Assembly (NCBI GenBank): GCA_034008185.1
Contig: CM067082.1
Span: 10,586,984 to 10,650,983 of the forward strand
Source: Gorsachius magnificus
Taxonomy: Eukaryota > Chordata > Aves > Pelecaniformes > Ardeidae
DNA: 64,000 bases
Direction: 5' to 3'
Shown here: one piece after another, positions 11,492 to 25,000 of the stretch
Position numbering within the stretch: position 1 is the first letter of the stretch
Layout of the letters: every line of letters begins with the position of its first letter
Notes under the pieces: model-generated
Told to the model about the DNA's origin: nothing
What the model saw: the letters and a program-made list of their open reading frames with translations, nothing else
The model's database searches: none
Program-made: the position numbers and the translations under genes

Positions 11492-14400
11492 GTGCCACGG
11501 AACTCTTAACATTTATTTTATCTGATTTAGTGTGGAACTATATTGCTATTTTCCTTCTGCATTCAGATCCAAGCACTTCAGTGGTCACCCAAATTAATAT
11601 GCTTACTGATGTAATCATTTACCTAATGGTATATTTGTCATAAAATGTGTAAGACTTCATTCTCTGCTGATGTAGGATACTGGCTCCATCCATCTGATCA
11701 GAGGCAGACTGTAGTTGCATATCCTTTAATAATTATTTCAGCAGGTGTCCTTTTATTCCTGTTCCTAATTAGTAGCTGAGTACTTAGCAAAGCTTCTCAG
11801 GATCAGAAATTCCTACAATTCAGTAGTTATCTATATTCATGAACATAGAGGATCTCTACCTTGGTAGAATAATTTCTGAAGGTATTTATTAAAACTAATG
11901 GGTACCATAATTCTACATTAAATCTAGAGCTTTTAAATTATAATCAACCAGCAAGGTATAATTCTGATCTTACACGTGTCCTAAATTAATGTCACAGTCT
12001 TGACTCCAGGTTTAATCAACAGTAAGATAGGTCTTATCCAGAATCCCAGATCTCATGGGTCATTTAAACTTTATCATTTTTATTTTCTGTGTTCATAAAG
12101 TTGTGGTTCAGAAGGAGCTATCATGTTCACATGTTGACCAGGATGGGGTTAAAAATCTACTGCTGACCCAAGATGATCTACAGCTGGTATTTGTTCTCAC
12201 CACCTAGACAGACAAATGGGATTTGGCTCAGTTGAAACAAATTTCCTTACCATTGAGAATATTAGACTTAAAGGGCGTCAGTAGCAGCAGGAGCAAGGAT
12301 AAAAAGGTGATTGTAAGTCATGTTTTGCTCCTGTATGCTGGAGCTGTACGACAGCCTACCTGACACCTGGTCCGAATTACAGAAATCACTTGACCATTGA
12401 GATTTATGTTTTTCTTCCCAGAGTTCCTAGGAAGCTCAGAACAGTAATTACACAGTCCTCCCATAGGGTGGTATATACATGTATGCACATGGTATATATC
12501 ATGAACTCCTATGCTTCGTCCCTTCCATTGCCTTCAAGCGCAGAGAACAGCCTGGCTGTAAGGCTCATCTTCAGCCAGAAACCTCCTTCCCCCAAGGATC
12601 ATTTCTAACACTAATTCTGCCCATTTTAAAACTCTTTCATTTCCCAGTCAGAAGGCCCTAAGCAGCTTCTTCTCAAGGCTGGGATCTGCAACTGGCCCAT
12701 GTCCTGTGGGCCATATTGGCAGTTTCCTAAGCCAAGTCCTCCAATTGCTACAACTTGAGCAGAAGAGTTAGACTTACAAGTAAACTCCTACAGTAGATTT
12801 GCACCATTAGGCAGATCAGACACAAGAGGAAACATGACCCCAAACAGTGGGACCGGGTCTAGCCTGGCCCTAAGGAAAGCAAAGAGTGTTAGACAACACT
12901 TTTTCATGATGCTGGATGATGAAGGACACCTTATCATTTAAGCAAATCTTATTTGTAGTGTGATTTACATCCTGGGAGAAAAAAAGAACTTATATAATGG
13001 AAATTTAGATCATTTAAGTGCAATTTAAATAACGTGTTACTGAGAACTCTGCAATATTTGCAGCCTGTTCTCTAAGAACGAGGCTGAGGCAATCTCACTG
13101 TGTGTGCCCATGTCCCCCCAAAACTTTGAGCCCCCTCAACTAAGACAGATGGAGGAAGAGAGGTCTCAAGTGTTCCTACACATTTTGTGAAACCAGGCAG
13201 AGGGCTAGAAGAAAAAAACACTGTTTGTAGCCTCTGACTACCTCCTCCCCAAGGGAAAAGCCACAACTACTGTGAGACAAAAAAAAGAATTTCCACAGGA
13301 GTGCAGCACTGTGCTCGCCACAACCTGGGGGCAAAAGCTTCCACAGGCATTTGCCCTTCAGGCTGCCCGTGTGGGGTTTTTCAGCTTGGTGTTCATGCAA
13401 ACCTACATGTGCCAGCGAGGCTGTAGGAGCAATCACAGTTCGGTGAAAGACACCTGTTATTATTTTTCCCAGTACTTAAATTCTCTCTCCTTGGAAGAAA
13501 TACCTTCTTGCAATATCACAGGCCATTAAACCACCATGTTAATGTGAAAAGTGTTTCCTGGGGATAATCATAACCTGAGATCAGTATCGCTCTCATACTA
13601 GTGCTGGCTGCTGGTACAGTGGCAGTGTTTTGCTTAGACAAGCAATACCAGGAGAGGACCCTGTTTGCTAAAGCTGGCCATTGTGGATAAAAGCTTAAAT
13701 CAGTAATTTTCAAAAGCTGGTTGCCTCAAATTCAGAGCCTCAGCTCATACCAAAGTCCCGGATAAATTATTTCAATGTCCTTTTGAAAGTGAGGTCAGTT
13801 ATTTCAGTCCACTAATTAGGATTTCAGTAGACAAGAGTTCAGCACCTCCTCTTGAGTTTCCCAGTGCAAGACAATGTATCTCAGTCCTGAGCTGTGGAAC
13901 ATTTGTTTTTATAAATCAAGGGCCTTTCTAAATAGAAATCATCATCTGGGCCAGACTGGTGAAGACAGTGCAATTTGCATCTTGGAGAAAGACACTGGGC
14001 TCCCTTCAGAACGTGAATTTAGATGGGAAAGGAACTCAGATCCTCAGAAAGGCCTGCTTAGTGCTTTCTCTCCTTAGCACGTCCAGCCATCTGCAACATG
14101 TATTAGTTTACCAGGTTTAGCAGGAGACGAGTGGTGGTCACGAACACCAGAATTGAACCGTCTCATCCTGCTCCAGATGCAAACTGCAGTGGGCTTTGCT
14201 CTGGTTCCTCCAGATACAACACAAGGGAGGAGGAAGGACCACAGTGACCAGGCAGCATCTACGTGAACGCTGCCAACGCCCCCTGGTTTTGACAGTAGTT
14301 ATCATGAGAAAATATGTTTCTGCTTTGTCCTTTTCCTGTGCATGACAAAAACAAACGAGATATTTTTTTCCCAAAAAGGAAATAGGTTCATTCTGGAATG

Positions 14401-17400
14401 CATTGGGCAGATCAGCTTCTTCTAAGTACTGAAGGATACATATGTGGGATTTTTTAAGCCCTCCCAGGATATTTGTGCAATATTAATTGTGTCAGCTACT
14501 GCGCTGTTTTTGCAGCAAACGGTAGGCCTGAGGTAAGGAAACCTGGCCTCATCTGTGCTGCTAACATAGCCTTTCTTAGAAGCAGAAGCTATTTGCAAGA
14601 TCATAATTTCCCTCACAGACACTATTTTTAATTGAGGAAGAGTTCTCTCAGAGGAGTAATGGTCTTACTTCTGTTCACACCTGCGCAGTATTTTCCCGAT
14701 CAGGAGATCAAGGGAAAAAGGATCTGAGCAACTGCTTCTCTAAGTAATAACGAAGAGAGAGTTGCGCAGTAAGCCATAATGTGCAATAAAATAAACCCCA
14801 AAATTTGGCTGGGGATTAATGACTGGAATGGGACTTACTGAATTAAATTGGATCAGAGCTACTGTGCTCTGTGGTTTCAGTTTCGTTTTTCATAAAGGAA
14901 GATTTAACCTGATTGTTCTGTAGCTACTCACCATCTCTGGGCCTTGCCAAAGCGGCCTTAAGGGCCTGCAGGAGAGGGCAGGCCCTGGCTGGAAATCCCG
15001 GTCCCGCTCAGGCGGAGGAGGGAACGGTAGATGGAGCCTCCCCAGCGCACAGCGCCATTAACTGCTCCAAGTGCTACAGGGGCCATCACATTTTTACAAG
15101 ATACGAAGGGCTGACTTTATTTGCCACCTCCAGGGGCAGATTCATGATTACAGGCCTGCTTCAGATATGCCTGCATTCTATAAGGCTGCGATCAAAGCCC
15201 AGCTGCACCTCTGGTGTTCCTTGTTAGGTGGTTTAGGTGCCTCCTTCTTACTCTGTCTTCTTCTGTGAACCCACTTTAAGCGTGCAGCCTTCCAGATGTT
15301 GGCTAAGGAGACATGTGGGCAGCTGGCTCCGACTTTTGAATTTTCCCAGGGACTAAGGCACCCAAAACCTACACTTGCCTCGGTGTTTCAGTGCTGGATT
15401 TGCTTGTGACTCCAACCTCAAGCAGCAAAACATTTGCGCTTCTGGCACTGCTCACTGAAGAAAACGACTTAATACTGTAAACCAGTGATGGGGCCTGACG
15501 TTTCCCTTTGGTGCTTTTTATAATCAGAGATGCCTCTTGTTTTGTGAAGATCCAGAATCAGTTCAAGAATGTATCAGAGGAAGGAAACAAAAGCTGCATA
15601 AATTACCACTGATTGTGCTAGAGATACCGAAACTTTTTTCCCCTTTAATTAATTTTATTTGCTGAATTGAAAGTGAAACAGATCCCTAACTTGACTTTTA
15701 TCCTAAAAAGGCCCACCTCAGTAGGCGCAGTGCTGAAGGTAAGGTGCGCGCCTGCCTGCTCGCCTGCTCCCAGGCACCTGGCAGTGGGTTCAGTGACTTT
15801 GCCTTATTAACTCAGGGTCCTTAGGCTTTTGTAAAAAATGGCCTTAACAACAGTTGCCTAGAGCCAGAAGAAGAAGAGCGAGGCTACATTATTAAAACCG
15901 AGAATGCAATATACCATTTTAAAATTCATCAAAGTGCTCAGAACAAATTCTCCAGAGAGTGGGGGCTTAGTCATCCCAGGTTTCTCCAGCTCATTTAGAT
16001 AATTGCCCCTTGAAATAGTTGTCTCTTTCTTTTTTTTCTTCTCTTTTTTTAACGCTGGCACTTGGCAAGTATTCACCGAGCAGGCAGCTCAGCTCCACAG
16101 CTGCAGAAGGGCAGAAGAAACCTCGATTCCCACCAGGTGCATCTCCACTTTCTATAACATGAGCCAACCACATTTGAGCGCATCCAAAATAGGCATCTCA
16201 CTGTCACTTGCCGAGATATTAGCAACTCATTAGCCAGTTTGACTAATTAATACATTGGTAAAATTAATTTCTTTATGAAGTGATTTATTAAATAATAGAT
16301 GTTTAGAGAGTGTAAGGTGTGAGTTATTCAGTATTTTTAACCACAGTCAGGGCCTGGAGACATTCAGTCTGAATGCTTTCCCACCCTCTTGAAATATATA
16401 CGATTTGATTGCTTCTGTCTCGGAATAAATTCATGTTGTCACCAAGAAAGGCAGTCCAAGTACCATCACGTGAGCTTGATCAGGAAACTGATAAAATGAA
16501 ACTGAAAAATGGAGGTTATTTTTCAGCTGCATCATTCTTTGTTTGCTAAAAATAGAAAACTTACATTACAACATATAATTTTATTTGTCTACCTTCTTCT
16601 ATCCAAGAAAATCTAAAGATCATTACATCTTCCTATTAAATTGCCAGTGGAAAGTATGTCAGCATCCACAGTAGTGCACCAATAGGTATTTTTTTCTGGG
16701 GATTTCCATTAAAAGTTTCTTTTTAAAAATTTGTTCTCTTCCTCCTGGCACCTCTTCTTGAATGTAGAATTAGAGGTGCGGTATTGTATCTGCCCACAGT
16801 GTGGTTCAGGGAGAAACAAGAAGGCCCTGCCACGATGCACTTAGGGCACACGGCATCTTTGGGGTAGGTGTCTACCTCTGGGCTTGGCACCCTACTCTCT
16901 CTCTTTTATTCAGTAGAATGAGAGAGACAGTTTAGGCTGTGACTCATCTGACCTTCGTAGACATCTACTTTAGTATCCCTATTTTAAACATCTACTTTTG
17001 CAGCATGAGGTGAGCTGCAACCCAGTTTCAGTTGTCTGTATTGACTGTATCATTAGTAGCGATAAAGGAAGCCTGGGGTGAGGAGCCTAGGCAAAGACAC
17101 TTTGTCAGATACATCCCACTTTTACAGTCTAAAAGTTGAGTCAGAGCTCACTGAAGGGGATGTAAAGAATCCCATTTACATAGACTGAGTTTGGATCAAG
17201 TTTTAAAGGCTCTGTTCTGTCACTTACTTTGAGTTAATCTCATTTTTCTATGTAGATAGTACAAAAGACTTCAAAGAGTGTGCTCATGGATCTGGGGATG
17301 ACTCGCTGTAGGAGTAGATACAGACATGAAGAACAAAAGAAGAGAACATTTAGGAACACCTTTGTCTTCCTGTATTGAGGTTTCTATGTGCCTTGTATTT

Positions 17401-19651
17401 TGGGATATTCTGTAGAGATGCTTTGATAGTTCTGCACTCCACTGAAGGACAGACAGGATGGCTAGCAGTATTATATCAGCCAAAACATGTGACATTTTCA
17501 CAGGGCTGCTAAGTAGGAGAATAGTACTGCTTGGTGCGCGTGGAAGGGGAAGGCATGAAAAATGCAGCACTTCGAAGGGCAGAGTGGTACAAAGACAAGA
17601 GGGGTTGGCAGAAGGCACCATGGAGTCATCCTGGCTCTGTACTTCAGACCCCACACTGAAGATGAGCACATCGGGCTCTGGTTCGTGGCTTCTGCCAGTC
17701 TTTGATCACAAGGATATATAGTCATCCTACAAACATATACGAGATATTTTCGTTAACTTCCGTGAGTCATTCAGACACAAGGACCATGCAAGATCTTATT
17801 AGTGCCTGACTTATCAATGAGGGCTAGAAGCAGGAAGTGTGCTGCTTGCTTTACTTGAGAGCTGCTGACAGAGAGTAGAAAAGCTGCTGCAGGAAAGACA
17901 GGGAAAGTTCATATGCACCAGGCTTTTCGTGCAGAGACAAGTCTTAAACACGGCTACACCAGGTTTAGTTTCTAATTTTCATAATGACTTCTTCCTAAAA
18001 GCAAACGGTTGACCCACAGTGGCTATTGAGAATGAGCGGGGGCAGTGAGAAGAGGACTTGAGGTCGCATTCAGATTATATTATTAATCTATTATCCATAT
18101 ACTGTGTACAGTATATTTTGCTATAGACTACGTACTGAGTAAAGCAGTGAGTAACCTTACAGAGAAGGTCGGAAACACTCCCATGTGCAATTAGCCCCTC
18201 GCAGTCTTCAGAAATGGATTGTAAGTAACTCAAAATCTTGGGACTGCGCATGGCAGCCTTGTCATCAGATATAAAAAAATAACATTGACGAGATCAGTGA
18301 AAGCTCTCCAGAGGTCTGAAGCCGGGCAGCAGACGCTCTGATTAGCTGCTGCCTCCACAAAATGAAAATCCTTCCCTGAGCCCATGAAACAGACGATGGA
18401 TGTAGCCGGAAGTGATAAAAAGGTCACTCTTAAGTGGATACAAGGAGATTTAAGCACAATACCATCATCCTGAAGCCCTGAGACAAATGACAAAAGACAG
18501 GCTTCAATGACTAGAGAGTCCTTCAGTCTAAATACTTACACAAATCTCTCTGTCATGTAGCTGAGTCTTAAAGAAAATTCATCTTTGAATGAGACTGCGG
18601 AAAGTTATGAAACAAGTACGCTTAAGCCCTCTGGCCCTCTATAGCAATGTGTTGTAACATCATACACCAACAGTGGTGATATATTACAAAACTGTTGAGT
18701 CTTGGAATTATCATGTTTTGCAGCATGAATTCCTAAACTAAACTTAAGCTGTCCAGTGTGACTCTTCTATAGCACTTGCACATCCCAAATAGCCTATCAT
18801 GATCACTTCATAATCATATAACAATCATATCACCAGATGAGGGTGGAGAACTAATTTCCATTATAATGGTAATGCCATCTCCTAAAACTAGATTATTTTC
18901 TAATCAGCTGTTATTTCTAAGAATACTGTCCAAGAAGCTATCTGAATTTTAAGCTGTTTTTCCATATATATTCAAACACATGGGTATTTCAAGATGAATG
19001 GAAGAAAGCTCATACTTTGCCAATATATTTAAAAGTTCAGTGGAATGACCTGAGGATTAATAGCCCTCTCAGCCTGACATCAATCCAATGTAAAACACAA
19101 GAATGGCTAATTCCAGGCACTATTTATAAAGAGTCAGAGAAAAGTAATGCAATTCATGCCAATCAGGATGGAATTCAGGGAGATGTATTTAATTTCAAGA
19201 AAGCTATCTTGGTATTTTTGGGGGTTTTACGTTTTCCCGAAAAAAAAGTCAATACTATTGATGTAATACTTATGAACTTTGGTAGAACTTCTGGCACAAA
19301 ACAACATTTTGATTAAGAAATTAGAATTATCTAAAGTCATCGCTGTGATTATTTAATAGATTAAAACCTGAGCAATTGACATTTCTCAGAAACCATTATA
19401 AATAGGAACTTGTCATCAAGAGGCTGCCAGTCAGCTCTTCAGGGTCACCCCTGGGCTCTGTGCTGGGTTTGACATTGTAATCAGCAGCTTGTAAGGGAGA
19501 CAGAATTATCGCTGGTAAAATGAGCAGAAAACGAATGGGGCAGAACAGGCCACCAGTATGCAGCGATCTGACCATGCAGTAAGTTAGGCATCAGTGCACG
19601 AGGCGAGATGAAACAGAAAGACAAGTCGTAGATGTTGCAACAAGAAATCCA
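11492..19651. other. Intergenic sequence; no gene seen
   Basis: AT-rich DNA with no recognisable exon or recent transposon. It includes an AT-core stretch with several TAATTA-type sites (about 16225-16300) and a 20-bp palindromic site at 18097-18116. A short stretch near 19420-19480 weakly recalls CR1 reverse-transcriptase sequence but is too diverged to call. Confidence 0.75.
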
Positions 19652-19915
19652 GTCATAGAATCATAGAAACATAGAATCGTTTAGGTTGGAAAAGACCTTT
19701 AAGATCATCAAGTCCAACCGTTAACCTAACCCTGCCATCCCACCACTAAACCATGTCCCTAAGCACCTCGTCTGCCCAGCTTTTAAATACCTCCAGGGAT
19801 GGGGACTCCACCACTTCCCTGGGCGGCTGGTTCCAATGATTAACAACCCTTCCTGTGAAGAAATTTTTCCTAATGTCTAACCTAGTCCTGGTGGTTGCCA
19901 GCCTCTGTGGTTGTT
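19652..19915 (-). mobile_element. CR1 LINE 3' end, 5'-truncated
   Basis: The segment starts at the left with repeated CATAGAA-type octamers, the reverse complement of the CR1 3' terminus. It continues with GGTTGGAAAAGACC, the conserved CR1 tail, then AAGTCCAACCGTTAACC and TACCTCCAGGGATGGGGACT, and stops near 19915. Only the C-terminal ORF2 codons and the 3' UTR are present. It closely resembles the copies at 51.5 and 62.5 kb, suggesting one fairly young subfamily. Confidence 0.93.
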
Positions 19916-21550
19916 GCTGAGTCCTGGATTTCCCTGCCTTGAGCGGTCAGACCAGGCAGCAACCATGCAATGCATTTTGCTCTTGGATTCCCAAAGATCA
20001 ATTACAGCATCTCCTAAGAGTTCAAGTCCTCTTGTAATGACAGCTATGCATGGTAAACCAGGGAAAACCAGACTATTTAACACATCCATGCATATACTGC
20101 CTTCATGAGTGCAACTCAGTGATGACTTTTCCATTATTACTTCTTTCAGGGTTTAGCGTGTGTCTATAAGCATGCTAGTATTTTGATGGTGTATTTTTGT
20201 GGAAGCATTGAAAACACATTCAGCTAATGTATGAGGTCAGGATGGAGCTTCTATTGTTTAGGACATACTAAAATCAACTCTGAAGTGACTTGCCCACAGA
20301 AAAATATCCTCTGATCTGCTTCGCTGAAGTCTGTTAGACCACATCCTAATAGCGTTATCCAAATCATGGATTAGGGAGAAGCCGAAGAACATGTTTGTTA
20401 CATCCTGTTTGGATGATACCAACATAGACATAAACAGAAGAAACCTACAGCAGATTTTGGCATGAAATGAAAGACGTTTTCTTTAATCTCACAGTTGTTT
20501 GAGAACATGTCGGTTATCCCATGAAAATAGGTTCAATAGCCTTTGCAAAATGTGATTTTGAAGACAATCTTTAAATTTGTAAGATACACTTTTCAACAGA
20601 ATATAGAGCAGTGACTTGATTCCCTGTAGTTCAAATAATCAGCTCAATTTTTTGATTTGCAGGACATAAGATTTCTTCTACCTGCTTTATTTTAAAACTT
20701 CTTGGGATACAAAAGCTTTCTGCTCAGTCATTAGCTGTAAATTGCAGAATGAAGCAGTACCCTACAGAATTTCCAGATGAAGCAGTCTGTTTATACAGAA
20801 AGCACAAGAGCTATAATTACTACATGATCACATTTGTGTATCAAGGTCAGAATTCTGTGATTCACGCTATTGTTTGGACATAAAGGGAGTTGATTTTCAG
20901 CATGGTGGTGTACAACTACTATTATTGTTACATCAGTGATTGTAGAAACAATATTAACTTTTGCTTGTTTGAGTTTTTCTAGTTAGGTTAAATCCAGTTC
21001 AAGCATACATGAAAATTGGCTGGTTAATATTTGCCTTAAAATATTCATTAGACATGCAAAAGATATATTTATTATTGCTGTTCAGGCTGTGTATTCTACT
21101 ATGAAAGAAAAAAAAAACAACCTCCAAAACAAAAAGCAAACTAAAATAGGTCATTAAATGACTTACGCGTGAAATCACACAGAGTTTAAGCAGTATTAAA
21201 TGCAGGTAATTGAAGAGTGTAAAAATATTCCCTGATCTTTTCCTCTCCTCTGAAAAATCCCTGCCTAAGATTTTCTTCTTGACTATTATCCAATATATTG
21301 GCAATCTTTATATTCCATTCCTGAGAATCCATTGGCTTTCCACACTATTTAACCAGTTATAAAGCTTAAAAATACAAGGATTCAACTCATTATACTTATT
21401 AGTTAGGAGCTAGCATTAGTCAAGCACTTAGATTGTACCAATTAATTCTATAAGATTGTATGTATTTATAATCAGGCACAAGAACAAATGCTTTCCTCAT
21501 CTGAGGACTAACAGAATTTGCTATTGTATTATTGCATTGTATTGAATCAC

Positions 21551-21590
21551 CACCCAGCTGCCATTAACGTCACCCAGCTGCCATTAATGT
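21551..21590 (+). repeat. 20-bp tandem duplication
   Basis: Two adjacent 20-base units beginning CACCCAGCTGCCATTAA differ at one base (C/T near the unit end). A partial third CACC follows. Confidence 0.9.
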
Positions 21591-22028
21591 CACCCTGTTC
21601 TCAGCCAGGCCTTTTTCTTCGTTAAGCCCCAACTAGTCTTTCTCTTTTTGGGTGTAGGTCTCCCTAGGTAACAAGGAATCTTATTTCCCCAGGTTTTCAT
21701 TGTTCTCAATCTGTTCTGGGGTTTTATATTTCCTATTCAGTCCCCGCTCCCACTCACATACTGTCATATATAAGGACTTTACATAAGTCTGGTAGCGTTA
21801 CCTTCACATTACCAAGGACAGTTGCGAAGCAGGTTTTTTTGGTTTTTTTTTTGTTTTGGGGGTGAGAAACAGAGTCAAGATGCCATCTTCACACAGTCCA
21901 AATTCTACTACTGTCCTTGGGTCACGAGTTCCATAAAAGCTGTATTTATCCTCAAAAGACTCTCTATGCAGACAAAACACTTGCATGGGCATAAGGCCTG
22001 AGGAATTTGCCATCTGCATGATGCCCTA

Positions 22029-22094
22029 ATAACTTGTCCAAGGTCACCAAGTCAGGGTGTTGAACCCACATGAGCATGTTCATCACTGAGCCAC
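22029..22094 (-). repeat. MIR-like SINE fragment (antisense)
   Basis: AACTTGTCCAAGGTCACCAA, then GTTGAACCCACA, then CATCACTGAGCCAC follow the order of the reverse complement of a MIR element (AACTTGCCCAAGGTCACACAG ... CGAACCC ... CACTATGC). Recognition is by eye. Confidence 0.5.
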
Positions 22095-25000
22095 CTTTCT
22101 TCTCTCCAGGAAAGCCACATAGGTTTCCTTCTCAGCATTGTTTCTCATCAATTCTGCTAACTTCAACCAACTCGATTTCTTTATAAATATTTTTCTGGAT
22201 TTATTTCATATTGAATTTTATTTGCTGGTTGCTGTAGTACTGAAAGGCCCAGAAATGAGTGGGAGACCTAGAAAGGGAATACAATCATCCTGAGCCACTC
22301 AGATCTAACCGCGAATGCTTGTAATACTGCCTATAGCAAATGGGTAATTAAAAATATTTAGTAGCTTATTATAGCAGATGTAAGGAGATTCTGTGACTTT
22401 TTTGGACTTATGAAAAATAAATTACCATTAATTAAAAACATAATCTAATGTAAATCATAGTTACTTGTGAACATAGGTCAGTATTTGATTCAGAAAGCAA
22501 TGAGCCATTTTATATTTTTTTCTTCTTGCTTTTATTTGAATAGCATAAACCTATAATCACGAAGGTGACTGTTTTGCCTAAGGAGATGGATAATATCATT
22601 AAAAGGAACAGATGTGCTGTAAAGTTAAACAACAAGCAGACATGTCATCATGGGTTGAGCCAGATCCAGGGTTGCCAGTGGCTTATAAGATTTGCTTATA
22701 AGACTGTGGTCCTTGGTTGTCTTGCTGATGGAGGCCTTTTCCAGCCCACAAAAACCAGTGCAGTATGCAGGTCTTCTTCTAACACCTTTTGCCTGCATGT
22801 AACATAATGCTCAAGTATAATATTCTTGGTTTAAGGTAGATACTTCTCCTTTTACACCCTTGCCTTCATATCAAAGGACACACTTCTTCCTTATGGACAG
22901 AGCCTGTAACCATTTCTTCTCCCATGCTGCCAAGCTGGTGGCATACCTGGTGGAATCTCAGATCCTTCCCAGCCAGTATGTGAAAACCTGAAATCTGCTG
23001 GTTAAAGAGATGTCTAGCCCTCCTAATGGCAAAAGGGCTCTTGACAACATCATTTGAAAGTATCCTAATGGCTCAGAAACGGAAGGAAAAAGAGGTATAG
23101 TAACATCCCATCCAAGAACTTTTATGTCGCAATTTTTAATTGAATCACATGTGTCTTGGAGACAGGGATTATTCTATGTTATTTTTAATGTTAAGGGTTG
23201 GCAAACCTCCAGACCCACATGACATATTTGGAAACATAAAACAAACAGGACAAAACCCATAAACAAACTACCGCAGTCTCTAGGGAAATAGGTCAACAGA
23301 AGTAACAAGACTTCTCCGAGACCGAAGGTTAAAAAAAAAAAGACTCATAGAGGAGGAGATGTGCTTTTCCTTATGGAATCAAGTGGTGTGCTCAAATGGA
23401 AACGAGCAGACCAGCTAAGCGAAGGGTGTGATCCGGAGGTGGCCTCCCTCCCGCTCCCCTTCTGCATTGGCCCCTCTGTTCGATCTCATTGTCATCCTTA
23501 TGGGTCCTTGTCACATCTCCTGTCCTGCCAGCCTACCTGGTCCACATCTCTCTGTCTCATGTGGCTTGTCCCAGTTTCCTTGCTTTACCACCTCATCTTT
23601 AAAAGCAATGTTTTCTGGGTAACCTTCTCCTTCCCAGCACCAATATCTGGCCCCGAGTCCTGGTCAATCTTTTTCCACCTTGTCCCTTTGGACCTACCAT
23701 GGAGATCAGCCCAGCAGGTCTCAAAGTGAAAGGTATGTCCCAGCCCTACCCACTTCTTCCAGAGGCTCTGCAGCATCTCTATCGCCTTCCTTCCAATGCA
23801 GCAATGCAAGTCTTAAACTGGAAATAGTATGCAATATAATGGTGGAGAAGTCTGATGAAAAACTGTGAAACCACTTGCCCATGTCCTGATATGACCATCT
23901 CTGCACACCCTCCTACCCTCTCCTACATGCAGGATTCCTCCCTGTCAGGCCACTTTTTGCTCCCAGTCTCTTTATCCTTCAAATCGTATCTCCGTCTTCC
24001 AAAAAAGATCAGTCTGGCGCATACACCTGACATGGAAATTTTCAGCCTGAATGGTTAGACTGAAGTTAAATCTGAAAACAGGGTCTTCTGAAGTGTCAGA
24101 CAACTTGGACAGGCGACGTTCCCAGCTCTGCACTCAGTGCATCTGAGTGAGTAGTTGCCACATTGAGTTAGACGAAGAGTTTTCCCAGTCAGCTAAATGA
24201 AGCTCTCATGTAGCAATTTTTAACAAGGTATTATTTTCAGGGGATTTCTAGTGGATCTGTTTACCACAATGAAATTCACAATATTAAATGCAGCTATCAA
24301 ATAATGTATGATAAATTGCCGTCACTGAAGAATTAATAGGGTTTTTTTCAGATTGTTTGAATAAGAGATCTTGTTTGTCCCATAGCTTTACTTGGTATTT
24401 TCTCCTCATCTAGGTAGGTTTCTGGTCGTGACAGATGAGACATGAGATCTTCAGCTTCCAGGCTTTCAAGTTTTTCTTCAAGAGATTCACTATGGAATCG
24501 GTAAGAAAGACATAAATAACTGGTTTAAAGTGTAAAAAATCTTTGTAAAGAAACTTTGAAAAAATTATCCCAAAAGAAATTGGTTTTATCAATTGCAATA
24601 CCTGTCAGTGGGTTGGGTTTTTTATTTTTTCTGTGCTTGATGCCACTTTGGGTGTTTTTCAGAGAAATTCTAACTTATTGATCCTTCCAAGGGTCAAAAA
24701 ACCAATAAATCAGTAAATCCTTACAGAACATTGACTGCCTGAGCAAGTACTGGAACAAACACTGACATTTACTATGTATTTTGCTTTACTTTCATAGATA
24801 TCAAAGCTGGATGGGGGGGTAGTATATAGAAAGGACACTTTTTGTAACTCCTTTCAACTCGTTTAGATCTGGTAACTGATGTTGTTTTAACTTTGAAAAC
24901 AACAAATCTCTGAGATCAGCCTGAAAAATCTATGGCAAGATTTGCGCGGGGGCTTGAAAGAGGAAGGACTCTCTTCTCGTGATGTAAAGGGCTGAATAGC

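Noticed and set aside
19420..19480. Possible old CR1 reverse-transcriptase fragment (GSPLGSVLG-like)
   Set aside because: Only about ten residues resemble CR1 and the flanking sequence does not continue the similarity.
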